A DNA stretch of 64,000 nt from Thalassospiraceae bacterium LMO-SO8 (lineage in GTDB: Bacteria; Pseudomonadota; Alphaproteobacteria; Rhodospirillales; Casp-alpha2), in the NCBI GenBank assembly GCA_031655335.1, contig CP134226.1:3902001-3966000 (forward strand), written 5' to 3'. Shown here one piece after another: positions 43,148-50,147 of this stretch (position 1 is its first letter; every line of letters begins with the position of its first letter). The notes under the pieces were generated by a model. The model did no database searches and was not told the DNA's origin. It worked only from the letters and a program-made list of their open reading frames with translations. A program made the translations under genes and the position numbers.

Positions 43148-43921
43148 ATGAGCCTCAGCCATCCTAAATCCGTTCTCATCACCGGCGCCTCCAGCGGCAT
43201 CGGCCGCGCCCTTGCCTTGGCCTATGCCGGGCACGGCACGACGATATACCTGTCCGGGCGCGATGAGGGGCGGCTTGATGCCGTGGCCGAAGAATGCCGC
43301 CAGCGGGGGGCGACTGCGGAAGGCCGGGTCATCGACGTGACCGACGCGGACGCCATGGCTGCCTGGATCGCCGAGGCCGACGCCAAGACGCCCCTGGACC
43401 TCGTCATCGCCAACGCGGGCATCACCAATTCAACCTCGGGCCTGCCGGAAGGGCCCGAACGCACGCGGCGCATCCTGGCGGTCAACGTGGACGGCGTGGT
43501 CAACACGGCGCTGCCGGCCCTGGCCGCCATGGACGCGCGGAATGCGGGGCAGATCGCCCTGATCGCCTCCATCGCCGGATTCCGGGGCCTGCCGACGTCG
43601 TCGGCCTATTCCGCGTCCAAGGCCATGGTCAAGACCTGGGGCGAAGGGTTGCGTGGCGAGCGCCTGAAAACCGGCGTGCGGGTCAACGTGGTCTGCCCCG
43701 GCTGGGTCGAAAGCCGCATCACCGACGCCAACACATTCGACATGCCGTTCCTGATGCCGGCGGACAAGGCAGCGGCCATCATTCGACGCGGTCTTGCCAG
43801 GGACGATGCCCGCATCGTCTTTCCCTGGCAGATGCATCTGGCGGTCTGGCTACTCGCCGCCCTGCCGCCTGCCTGGACTGACCCGATCCTGAACCGCAAG
43901 CTTTCCGGGCGGGAGTGGTAG
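43148..43921 (+). CDS. SDR family NAD(P)-dependent oxidoreductase
   Basis: A 257-residue classical short-chain dehydrogenase. The cofactor motif TGASSGIG is at residues 14-21, NAG is in VIANAGITN, the catalytic Ser is in ALIASIAGF, and YSASKAMVK supplies Tyr and Lys. The C terminus has a hydrophobic helix (MHLAVWLLAALPPAW), seen in SDRs that associate with membranes. The start at 43148 is the first methionine before the conserved strand; the ORF extends upstream to 42854 only as shadow of yicC. The substrate is unknown. It is divergent from yicC and 80 bases before a second SDR gene. Confidence 0.88.
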   Translation: MSLSHPKSVLITGASSGIGRALALAYAGHGTTIYLSGRDEGRLDAVAEECRQRGATAEGRVIDVTDADAMAAWIAEADAKTPLDLVIANAGITNSTSGLPEGPERTRRILAVNVDGVVNTALPALAAMDARNAGQIALIASIAGFRGLPTSSAYSASKAMVKTWGEGLRGERLKTGVRVNVVCPGWVESRITDANTFDMPFLMPADKAAAIIRRGLARDDARIVFPWQMHLAVWLLAALPPAWTDPILNRKLSGREW

Positions 43922-44001
43922 CGCGCACGGCCGCTTGACCGCCGCCCTTCCGTGCCGTTCCCTGCAATCAGACACCACATCCTGTTCTGGGAGAGACATC
44001 C

Positions 44002-44766
44002 ATGGATTTACAGATTTCGGGCAAACGGGCCCTGGTCACCGGCGGCAGCAAGGGCATCGGCAAGGCCGTCGCCGAGGTTCTGGCGGCCGAGGGCTGCGAC
44101 CTGATCCTGGTCGCCCGCGACGCCCGGGCCCTTGAGGACACGGCCCAGGCGATCCGCGCCAAGAACCAAGTGAACGTCCAGGTGATCGCCGCCGACCTGT
44201 CGAGTGACGCCGCGGTCAAATCCGTCACCGCGCAGGTGGGCGAGATCGACATCCTGGTCAACAACGCGGGCGCCATTCCGCCGGGCACCCTGGCCGAGGT
44301 CGATGACGCGACCTGGCGCAAAGCATGGGATTTGAAGGTCTACGGCTTCATTTCCATGTGCCGGGAAATCTATCCCGCCATGGCGGCGCGGAAATTGGGC
44401 GTTATCGTCAACATCATCGGCCATGCGGGTGAAAGCCATCCGCCCGGCTACATCGCGGGGGCGGCAGGTAACGCAGCCCTGATGGGCTTTACCAAGGCCT
44501 TGGCCCATGGCGCCCATGCCGACGGCATCCGCGTGATCGGCATCAATCCGGGGGCAATCCTGACGGAGCGCGCCATCATGCTGGCCCGCACCAAGGCCGA
44601 GGCGCAGTTCGGCGACGCCGAGCGCTGGCGCGACCTGCACAAGTCCCTGCCGTTCGGCCGCGCGGGCCTGCCGGAAGAGGTCGCCCATACGGTCGCCTTC
44701 TTCGCCAGCCCGCTGTCGAGCTATACCTCGGGCACGATCCTGACCATTGACGGGGGCAAGGAATAG
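44002..44766 (+). CDS. SDR family protein lacking the catalytic Ser and YxxxK
   Basis: A 254-residue short-chain dehydrogenase/reductase fold protein. The cofactor motif TGGSKGIG (residues 13-20) and LVNNAGAIPPG are intact, so it should bind NAD(P). The active-site region is altered: the usual N-I-S-S is NIIGHAG, and the Y-x-x-x-K position reads G-A-A-G-N within YIAGAAGNAALMGF, so Lys is replaced by Asn and the standard Tyr is missing; a nearby Tyr three residues earlier may substitute. It may be a non-canonical reductase or a non-catalytic protein. GGGAGAG precedes the ATG. Confidence 0.85.
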   Translation: MDLQISGKRALVTGGSKGIGKAVAEVLAAEGCDLILVARDARALEDTAQAIRAKNQVNVQVIAADLSSDAAVKSVTAQVGEIDILVNNAGAIPPGTLAEVDDATWRKAWDLKVYGFISMCREIYPAMAARKLGVIVNIIGHAGESHPPGYIAGAAGNAALMGFTKALAHGAHADGIRVIGINPGAILTERAIMLARTKAEAQFGDAERWRDLHKSLPFGRAGLPEEVAHTVAFFASPLSSYTSGTILTIDGGKE

Positions 44767-45129
44767 GGTCAGCCACGAAAGCAGATATCCGAGCAGGCGA
44801 CCGAATTATCACCGACTGTGCAATTTAGGACAGCGCGGCGGAAGAATTTGATCTTTTATAGCGAATTATTGATTCCCCTAATGCCTTGAATCCTTCCCCG
44901 AAACTCGCCGGGCACAGAAAGGCTCGGCAGTTTTTTTTACGTTATATGCGCAGTGATGATCGCGGCCCAATTGGGTACCTCCGAATCTTTCCGCCCTCCC
45001 AATTGAACACGCGCCCGAACCGGATGCGCCTCGTCCTCTCGATTGCAGATTCGCGACGCGAAACTAAGACGCACCCACGGCATTCGCCGCCGGTGCGACC
45101 ACGATAGTGGCCCTTAAGGAGACCGAGTT
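44767..45129. other. 363-base gap without a recognisable gene
   Basis: The gap is AT-rich in the middle (24 of 60 bases are G or C at 44821-44880). It contains the intrinsic terminator at 44907-44938 and a perfect palindrome CCCAATTGGG at 44966-44975 with CCCAATTG repeated at 44998-45005. AAGGAG for the next gene is at 45115-45120. The frame 44886-45107 has no ribosome binding site or family resemblance, so I leave it out. The region probably holds the promoter of the lipoprotein gene and may hold a small RNA. Confidence 0.6.
44907..44938 (+). terminator. Intrinsic terminator, not next to a gene end
   Basis: GCCGGGC (44907-44913) pairs with GCTCGGC (44922-44928), including one G-T pair, around an 8-base loop; AG and eight T residues follow. 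It lies 140 bases after the SDR stop, so it ends either a long 3' tail or a separate short transcript. Confidence 0.75.
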
Positions 45130-45372
45130 ATGAAAACCATTTCGTTGATGTCACTCACTGCGGCGGTGGTGTTGAGTTTGTCCGCATGTGGGTCGAGCAC
45201 GTCCGACCGCGCCATTTCCGGCGCTGGAATTGGTGCCGGCGTTGGGGCCGTCGGCGGGTTGCTGGTCGGTGCACCGGTCCAGGGTGCCGCGATCGGCGCC
45301 GCGATCGGCGCGGGCACGGGTGCCCTCACCAAAGAAGACAAGATCAACCTCGGTAAACCGGCCTGGAAATAA
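45130..45372 (+). CDS. Small glycine-zipper lipoprotein
   Basis: An 80-residue lipoprotein. The signal MKTISLMSLTAAVVLSLSAC ends in the lipobox LSAC, so C20 is the lipidated residue. The mature part has Gly/Ala repeats at two- to four-residue spacing (GAGIGAGVGAVGG and GAAIGAAIGAGTGA), a glycine-zipper pattern as in SlyB or YMGG-type envelope proteins. AAGGAG lies nine bases before the ATG. It is the first of a run of small envelope genes, probably stress-related by analogy; no specific function can be given. Confidence 0.8.
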   Translation: MKTISLMSLTAAVVLSLSACGSSTSDRAISGAGIGAGVGAVGGLLVGAPVQGAAIGAAIGAGTGALTKEDKINLGKPAWK

Positions 45373-45379
45373 GCACGGC

Positions 45380-45431
45380 GCGTCCGGGTTTCGGACGCCA
45401 CTTCCAAATCCGCCCCCACCTACGGGCGGAT
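45380..45431 (+). other. Two tandem hairpins between lipoprotein genes
   Basis: GCGTCCG/CGGACGC (45380-45386, 45392-45398; 5-base loop) and ATCCGCCC/GGGCGGAT (45408-45415, 45424-45431; 8-base loop) lie directly after the glycine-zipper gene. Neither has a T-run. They may protect the upstream message while limiting read-through to the BON gene. Confidence 0.6.
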
Positions 45432-45467
45432 GTGACGGACACCAACAACCAGCCGCAAGGAAATATC

Positions 45468-45785
45468 ATGATGTTTAGTTACAAGCGTATTTTGAAGTTT
45501 CTGGGTGCGGCGGTCGTGATCCTGTCCGTCATGGCTTGCGATCCGATGTCAGGGCGCGAAACGGCGGGGGAATACATCGATGACGCGACGATCACCAGCA
45601 AGGTGATTGCCGCAATCATCGATGACCCGGTGCTGAAGAAGGCCCATGTGAACGTGGAAACCTTGAAGAAGGTTGTCCAATTGAGCGGCTGGGTGGACTC
45701 GGACCAGAGCCGGGAACGAGCGGGTGCGGTCGCCCGCGGCGTAACGGGTGTTAGCTCGGTGCGTAACAACCTCATCGTTCAGTAG
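45468..45785 (+). CDS. BON domain lipoprotein
   Basis: A 105-residue lipoprotein from the ATG at 45468, preceded by AAGGAA; a GTG at 45432 in frame has no better site. The signal ends in LSVMAC, so the cysteine at residue 24 would be lipidated. The remainder is a single BON domain (about 35-105; DDATITSKVIAAIIDDPVLK, VVQLSGWVDSDQSRERA and GVSSVRNNLIVQ). BON proteins such as OsmY and DolP act in envelope integrity and phospholipid binding. It lies between the glycine-zipper lipoprotein and a DUF3185 gene. Confidence 0.88.
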   Translation: MMFSYKRILKFLGAAVVILSVMACDPMSGRETAGEYIDDATITSKVIAAIIDDPVLKKAHVNVETLKKVVQLSGWVDSDQSRERAGAVARGVTGVSSVRNNLIVQ

Positions 45786-45805
45786 ATGCCGTCGGGGAGA
45801 TAGAA

Positions 45806-46009
45806 ATGAACATGACGAAAGCGGTCGGCCTAGCCGCCCTCGCCATCGGCTTGGTCTTGCTCGGCTTCGGTTTCAACGCCAAAGATGCACCGCTTGACCA
45901 ACTTCATAATTCACTGACCGGGCGCTATACGGACGAAACGATGTGGTACATCGTCGGCGGGTTCCTCGCACTTGTCTTCGGCGGCATTGCTCTGTTTCTG
46001 CGGAAATAG
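45806..46009 (+). CDS. DUF3185 small membrane protein
   Basis: A 67-residue protein with two hydrophobic segments (residues 6-24 and 47-65) joined by a polar loop containing NSLTGRYTDETMWYIVGG, the conserved part of DUF3185. GGGGAGATAG precedes the ATG at 45806. The family is common near stress-induced envelope genes, but no function is established. It lies 20 bases after the BON gene and 28 before the next. Confidence 0.85.
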   Translation: MNMTKAVGLAALAIGLVLLGFGFNAKDAPLDQLHNSLTGRYTDETMWYIVGGFLALVFGGIALFLRK

Positions 46010-46037
46010 AACGAACGCGGATGGGCGATGGCGTTGG

Positions 46038-46727
46038 ATGGATAATCATGTCAACAGAGACCTGTTAACCAGGCGCCAGTTGCTCAAATTGGCCCCGACC
46101 GTTCTGGCGTTGCCGGTCTTCGCGTCTGTTTTTCCCGCTTCGGTCCAAGCGGCGCCGCCGCAGGACCTAAAATTTCTGGCGCTGTATCAGGGCTCCCCCG
46201 TGGGCACGCATAGCGTCTCGTTTCTCCGTAACGACGACTACCTCGTCGTTACGTCGCACGTCGATATCGCCATCAAGGTTCTGTTCTTCACGGCCTTTCG
46301 GTTCGAACATAAGGCCGTGGAAACCTGGCGGTCGGGCCGCCTGGTATCCGTCGAAAGCACGACGGATGACAACGGCACGGACCTCACCGTTTCGGGACAT
46401 GTAACGCATGACGGATTCCGCATCGATGGCACGGGCGGCCCATTTCTGGCGGATGGCGCGTTGTTGACCACGAACACGCTTTGGGACAACCGCCTGATCC
46501 ATGAGAGCAGGATCATCGACGTCCAAAACGGCGGCGAGTCCGGGCTCGTCGTAAAGCCCCTTGGCACGGAACCGGTCGACACGCCTCAAGGGCCGATCAT
46601 GGCCAGCCGCTTTCGCATCATCACGCCCGATTACGCCGGGAGCCTGTTCTTCGACGCCGACGGCCGTTGGGTGAAAAGCCTGTTGGAGCGGCAGGGAGAG
46701 ATTCTCGAATATGCGCTCATATCGTAA
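46038..46727 (+). CDS. Tat-exported DUF6134-like protein
   Basis: A 229-residue protein with a twin-arginine signal: TRRQLLKLAPTVLALPVF, cleaved probably after VQA near residue 38. The mature part resembles DUF6134 proteins (YQGSPVGTHSVSFLRNDDYL; VDIAIKVLFFTAFRFEHKAVE; IITPDYAGSLFFDADGRWVK), whose fold is beta-rich and whose role is unknown. Export by Tat suggests folding or cofactor loading in the cytoplasm. The start at 46038 gives the compact Tat signal. Its last 17 bases overlap the TAXI gene. The protein carries no obvious cofactor motif. Confidence 0.75.
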   Translation: MDNHVNRDLLTRRQLLKLAPTVLALPVFASVFPASVQAAPPQDLKFLALYQGSPVGTHSVSFLRNDDYLVVTSHVDIAIKVLFFTAFRFEHKAVETWRSGRLVSVESTTDDNGTDLTVSGHVTHDGFRIDGTGGPFLADGALLTTNTLWDNRLIHESRIIDVQNGGESGLVVKPLGTEPVDTPQGPIMASRFRIITPDYAGSLFFDADGRWVKSLLERQGEILEYALIS

Positions 46728-47712
46728 TTACTCTGAAAATTTCCGGCAGACCGCCGCCGTGGCCGCCTGTGTCGGCGCACTCGCCTTGGTCTCAGCCTGC
46801 GCGCTCGTGATACCGCCGCCGGATGTGACGATCGGAACCGCCCCCCCGGGCAGTGCCCACGATCCGCTGGGCAATTCGATCTGCCGGCTGTTTAACCTTG
46901 AAACAGCAACCAACGGAAACCGCTGCGTGGCCCGGCTCTCGGACGGCCCTGCCGCCAACGTCCGCGCGCTGCGCAACGGCGCGATCGAAGTCGGGATTTT
47001 GCAGTCCGACGTTCTGGCCGACGCGGTGGCTGGGGCCGGAGAATTCGCGGCGGACGGCCCCAACACCGACTTGCGGAAACTGTTCGCCGGCCATGCCGAT
47101 GCCTTCACAATCGTCGCCCGCCGGAAGTTGGGAACCCGCGATGCCGCCGCACTGCGCGGCCGGCGTATCAACATGGGCACCCCTGGGTCCGGCGAGCGGA
47201 TCGCCATGCAACGGATCATGGCGGCGTTGGGTGTATCGGAAAGCGAATTCGCGGAGGTGCGCCAGCTGACCCTTGCGGAACAGTACCGTGCGTTCTGCGC
47301 CGACGAACTGGACGCCATCATCTACGAGGTCGCCCACCCCAGCGGATTGATTCAGGCCGTCGTGCGTATGTGCCATGGCGCGTTGGTGGACGTCCGCGGC
47401 CCGAAGATCAATGAGATGTTGCAGGACCACCCCGAATACGAACGCAGCGTGGTTGCCGGCGGGACTTATCGCGGCAATCCACGCGACGTGCAAACCATCG
47501 GCGTGCGGACCGTCGTTGTGACGACGACCGGATTGTCCGAAGAGCTTGCCTACAAGATCGTCAAGAATGTTTTCCAGAACATCGAGGACTTTCGGCGTCT
47601 TCACCCGGCGTTTGCCATGCTGTCGGTCGCCGACATGGTGAATGCCGCCGGCCACGCACCGATCCATCCCGGTGCCATCCGGTACTACCGGGAACGTGGA
47701 TGGCACCCGTAA
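46711..47712 (+). CDS. TAXI family TRAP solute-binding lipoprotein
   Basis: A 333-residue periplasmic binding protein of the TAXI branch of TRAP transporters. The lipobox LVSAC is at about residues 26-30, so it is a lipoprotein rather than a free receptor. The TAXI pattern is visible: VTIGTAPPGSAHDPLGNSIC, VRALRNGAIEVGILQSDVL, LRGRRINMGTPGSGERIAM and HPGAIRYYRERGW. No DctQM/fused permease is adjacent, so either it works with a distant permease or is a sensory receptor. It overlaps the preceding gene by 17 bases, which ties it to the envelope group. Confidence 0.87.
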   Translation: MRSYRNYSENFRQTAAVAACVGALALVSACALVIPPPDVTIGTAPPGSAHDPLGNSICRLFNLETATNGNRCVARLSDGPAANVRALRNGAIEVGILQSDVLADAVAGAGEFAADGPNTDLRKLFAGHADAFTIVARRKLGTRDAAALRGRRINMGTPGSGERIAMQRIMAALGVSESEFAEVRQLTLAEQYRAFCADELDAIIYEVAHPSGLIQAVVRMCHGALVDVRGPKINEMLQDHPEYERSVVAGGTYRGNPRDVQTIGVRTVVVTTTGLSEELAYKIVKNVFQNIEDFRRLHPAFAMLSVADMVNAAGHAPIHPGAIRYYRERGWHP

Positions 47713-47832
47713 ATACCCCGGTGGCGGCAAATAATCGTCAATGCGCATGGCCCGCACAGCGGTTCAATCCGCACTGGTCCTGTTCGGTAAGGACAGGAAG
47801 ACCGTCGCCATGTTAGACTTTTTGTTGAAATT

Positions 47833-47866
47833 CGCATTGCTCGTTCGATCGAAAATAAGCAATGCG
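47833..47866. promoter_or_regulatory. Nested dyad upstream of the Crp-type gene
   Basis: CGCATTGCT (47833-47841) and AGCAATGCG (47858-47866) form 9-bp inverted arms, and a second perfect palindrome TTCGATCGAA (47844-47853) sits in the spacer. The site lies 94 bases before the Crp-type start. It may be an operator or a promoter-proximal hairpin. Confidence 0.55.
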
Positions 47867-47897
47867 CCCTCCAAACCCGCCCATTTCTACGTTCGTT

Positions 47898-47920
47898 GAA
47901 CCTTGTCGTGCACAAGGTTC
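47898..47920. promoter_or_regulatory. 23-bp dyad before the Crp-type gene
   Basis: GAACCTTGT and ACAAGGTTC form perfect 9-bp arms around CGTGC, 39 bases before the start codon. The size suits a Crp/Fnr-type dimer, though the half-site is not the classic TGTGA or TTGAT, so it may be an autoregulatory site with a divergent half-site (inference). Confidence 0.55.
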
Positions 47921-47959
47921 CGTCCGTCCGAACAATCCAAAACCCAGAAGCGAGGCATC

Positions 47960-48661
47960 ATGACCAACCAGTCACCGAAGCAACCTAAACCGAAACAATC
48001 CAAACCGAAGCAACCCAAGCCTGGCCAAAAGTTCGATGCAAAGCTGTTTCTAACGTCCGTCGGCGTTGGCCGGCGCAGCATCAAGTATCAAGCCAAGGAT
48101 CTGGTCTTCAGGCAGGGAGATCCCGCCGACGCCGTGTACTACATCGAGAAAGGCGGCGTGCAGATAACCGTCGTCTCGGACCAGGGTAAGGAAGGCGTTA
48201 TCGGAACCCTTGGCGCCGGTGATTTCTTCGGAGAGGGATGCCTGGTCGGACAGGAGTTCTATCTGGCATCGGCCCATGCGACCAAGCCGACCACGGCCGT
48301 CGCCGTTGATAAGGCGGCGATGGTCCGCGTGCTTCTGGAGCAGCCGAAGCTGTCTGAAATGTTCATGTCGTTCCTGCTGACACGCAACATCCAGATCGAA
48401 GCCGATCTCGTCGACCAGTTATTCAACTCCAGCGAAAAGCGTCTGGCGCGGGTACTTCTGCTTCTCGCCAACTTCGGCAAGGAAGGAAAACTGGAGGTCG
48501 TCGTGCCGAAGGTCAGCCAGGAAGCCCTGGCCGCGAGGGTCGGCACGACCCGGTCACGAGTCAATTTCTTCATGAACAAGTTCCGCAAGCTCGGCCTGAT
48601 TGAATACAACGGCGAGTTGAAGGTGCATTCAGCGCTGCTGAATATCATCGTTCACGACTAG
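47960..48661 (+). CDS. Crp/Fnr family transcriptional regulator
   Basis: A 233-residue regulator. Residues 30-150 form a cyclic-nucleotide-binding-type domain (VFRQGDPADAVYYIEKGGVQ and GTLGAGDFFGEGCLVGQ) and the C terminus a winged helix with the recognition region VSQEALAARVGTTRSRVNFF. Only one cysteine is seen in the sensory part, so it is not an FNR-type iron-sulfur sensor; the ligand is unknown. Before the domain is a 25-residue basic tract of K-P-K-Q repeats, absent from typical family members. Two strong dyads precede the gene. Its position in the envelope group suggests that it controls it (inference). Confidence 0.9.
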   Translation: MTNQSPKQPKPKQSKPKQPKPGQKFDAKLFLTSVGVGRRSIKYQAKDLVFRQGDPADAVYYIEKGGVQITVVSDQGKEGVIGTLGAGDFFGEGCLVGQEFYLASAHATKPTTAVAVDKAAMVRVLLEQPKLSEMFMSFLLTRNIQIEADLVDQLFNSSEKRLARVLLLLANFGKEGKLEVVVPKVSQEALAARVGTTRSRVNFFMNKFRKLGLIEYNGELKVHSALLNIIVHD

Positions 48662-48685
48662 GCCGGTCCAGTCTCTCGCCGATGG

Positions 48686-48844
48686 CTAAATTCGCCCGAG
48701 CAACAGCAGCACAAGAACGACGATCAGGACGAGGCCCAATCCGCCAGTCGGAAGATAGCCCCAGCTTCTGCTGTGCCGCCACGTCGGCAGCGCGCCAACC
48801 AGCATCAGCAGCAAGATGATAATCACGATGGTCCCGAGACTCAT
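48686..48844 (-). CDS. DUF3309 small membrane protein
   Basis: A 52-residue protein matching DUF3309: MSLGTIVIIILLLMLVGALP, then TWRHSRSWGYLPTGGLG and a second hydrophobic stretch. AAGGAGAATGAA precedes the ATG at 48844. Such proteins are frequent in proteobacteria and have no known function. It converges on the Crp-type gene. The longer reading frame to 49063 is rejected because this start has the clear ribosome binding site. Confidence 0.87.
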   Translation of the reverse strand: MSLGTIVIIILLLMLVGALPTWRHSRSWGYLPTGGLGLVLIVVLVLLLLGRI

Positions 48845-48953
48845 TTCATTCTCCTTGTTGAAGGATGCGCCCGCAATGGCGCACGTAGAGGAAACCAGAC
48901 CTGCGGCCAGTTGATTGCGGCACGCGGGCGGTGGCGATAAGCGTGATGACGCG

Positions 48954-48986
48954 AAGAAAAACGGCGCCGGACATAGCCGGCGCCGT
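48954..48986 (-). terminator. Intrinsic terminator of the OmpA lipoprotein gene
   Basis: A 10-bp perfect stem (48961-48970 and 48977-48986) with a 6-base loop is followed on the minus strand by TTTTCTT, 38 bases after the OmpA-type stop. Confidence 0.85.
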
Positions 48987-49023
48987 AAAGTTGATCTTAG
49001 GGGCTTGGTCGCGCCGGCTCGTC

Positions 49024-49911
49024 CTACTTCCTTAAGGTGACGACCACGCGGCGATTGTGCCATTCCCGAACGTCATCGGCGGTCGGCACGGCGGACCGGT
49101 CTTCGCCGAAGGACTGGGTACCGATCGTCGGCTTGATACCGGTCGCTTCAAGGGCGTCGGCAACCGTCGCGGCACGACGCTCTGCAAGCAGGCGATTGTA
49201 TTCCCGCTCGCCGGAACGGTCGGTGTAGCCGTTGACCGTCACGCTCGTCGCCTGGGTTTCCTTGATGCGCGCGGCGATGTCGCTATTCATCGCCAAGGCG
49301 TTGTTGTTCAGGGTCGAGCTGTTGTGGTCAAAGTAGATCGAGAAAGACGCCACTTCGAGGGTCGGGGACGGCGGAGATTTTACGGCGACCTTCTGTTTCG
49401 GCATCGGCTTGGCTTCCGCGAAGACGATCCGGGACGCCTCGTCGATGGCATTCAGGAAACCAACGCGGCAAGTCGCGATATCTTCAGGCTGGAAGTTTTC
49501 TTCCCGCTCTTCCATCCAGCAGTCGAACTGGGTCTGTGCGCGGGCCGTCGGCTCGGTCGCACGGGTGGGGCCGCCGGCGTCAAGCACGCGCATCATCTTC
49601 GCACGGGCTTCCGTTAGTTCCTTGACGAACGGGTCGGGGATCGATCGCTCGTCCATCTTCGTCGGCATCACCTGGAAGTTGGCGGCAGCCTGACGCGCCT
49701 TCGTGTTGTAGTAGCTGGTGGCCTCGGGATGCGCTTCGTCAATTTCGGTTTGCGCGAGCGCCACGTAGTTGCGGTGCAGCGCCTGCTGAAATGCGCTGCC
49801 GGCCTGCGACAATCCGCGCACTTCCATAACGTTCGTGTCCAGTGCTTGATTGGCACAGGCGCCGAGTAACGACGCGACGGCGATAACGGGCAGATATTTG
49901 ATCGGTCTCAT
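49024..49911 (-). CDS. OmpA family lipoprotein
   Basis: A 295-residue lipoprotein. The signal ends in the lipobox LLGAC (C19). A helical middle part (about 30-185) is unfamiliar; it contains the W-containing QTQFDCWMEEREENFQPED, which resembles the N-terminal part of some peptidoglycan-associated OmpA lipoproteins. The C-terminal OmpA domain (about 195-295) has the peptidoglycan-binding pattern SIYFDHNSSTLNN and NGYTDRSGEREYNRLLAERR with the diaminopimelate-contacting Asp and Arg. The start at 49911 has GAGGATC upstream. It ends at its own terminator, and the 236 bases before it are very AT-rich. Confidence 0.88.
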   Translation of the reverse strand: MRPIKYLPVIAVASLLGACANQALDTNVMEVRGLSQAGSAFQQALHRNYVALAQTEIDEAHPEATSYYNTKARQAAANFQVMPTKMDERSIPDPFVKELTEARAKMMRVLDAGGPTRATEPTARAQTQFDCWMEEREENFQPEDIATCRVGFLNAIDEASRIVFAEAKPMPKQKVAVKSPPSPTLEVASFSIYFDHNSSTLNNNALAMNSDIAARIKETQATSVTVNGYTDRSGEREYNRLLAERRAATVADALEATGIKPTIGTQSFGEDRSAVPTADDVREWHNRRVVVTLRK

Positions 49912-50100
49912 GGTCAGATCCTCAATAAAATTGCGTGGGTTCTTGGGCCGCATCATCATTTGCCTGATGCGGCTCGATCTCTTTTCCTGGCGTGGGAGTT
50001 TGCTGAAGATTAGACCAATAATACTTGGTGAATTAAACAAGCGATGTTCAATACAGCACATAGCTATTAAATAAATACCAAATAACTGCACATGAATTTA

Positions 50101-50117
50101 ATTTAAATTGTTTAAAT
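50101..50117. promoter_or_regulatory. AT-rich palindrome between mltG and the OmpA gene
   Basis: ATTTAAATTGTTTAAAT has 7-bp perfect arms around TTG in the strongly AT-rich 49912-50147 gap upstream of the OmpA-type gene. It may be a regulator site or a nucleoid-protein target; nothing links it to a specific factor. Confidence 0.35.
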
Positions 50118-50147
50118 CATTAAAAAATAAGGAGAAATATTGTTTAT

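Noticed and set aside
44886-45107. Possible small gene of 73 codons before the glycine-zipper lipoprotein
   Set aside because: It crosses the intrinsic terminator at 44907-44938, has no ribosome binding site and looks like no known protein.
44767-50147. EcfG general-stress promoters (GGAAC, 16-17 bases, CGTT) upstream of the envelope genes
   Set aside because: I looked at each gap by eye and found no convincing pair, so stress control is inferred from gene content only.
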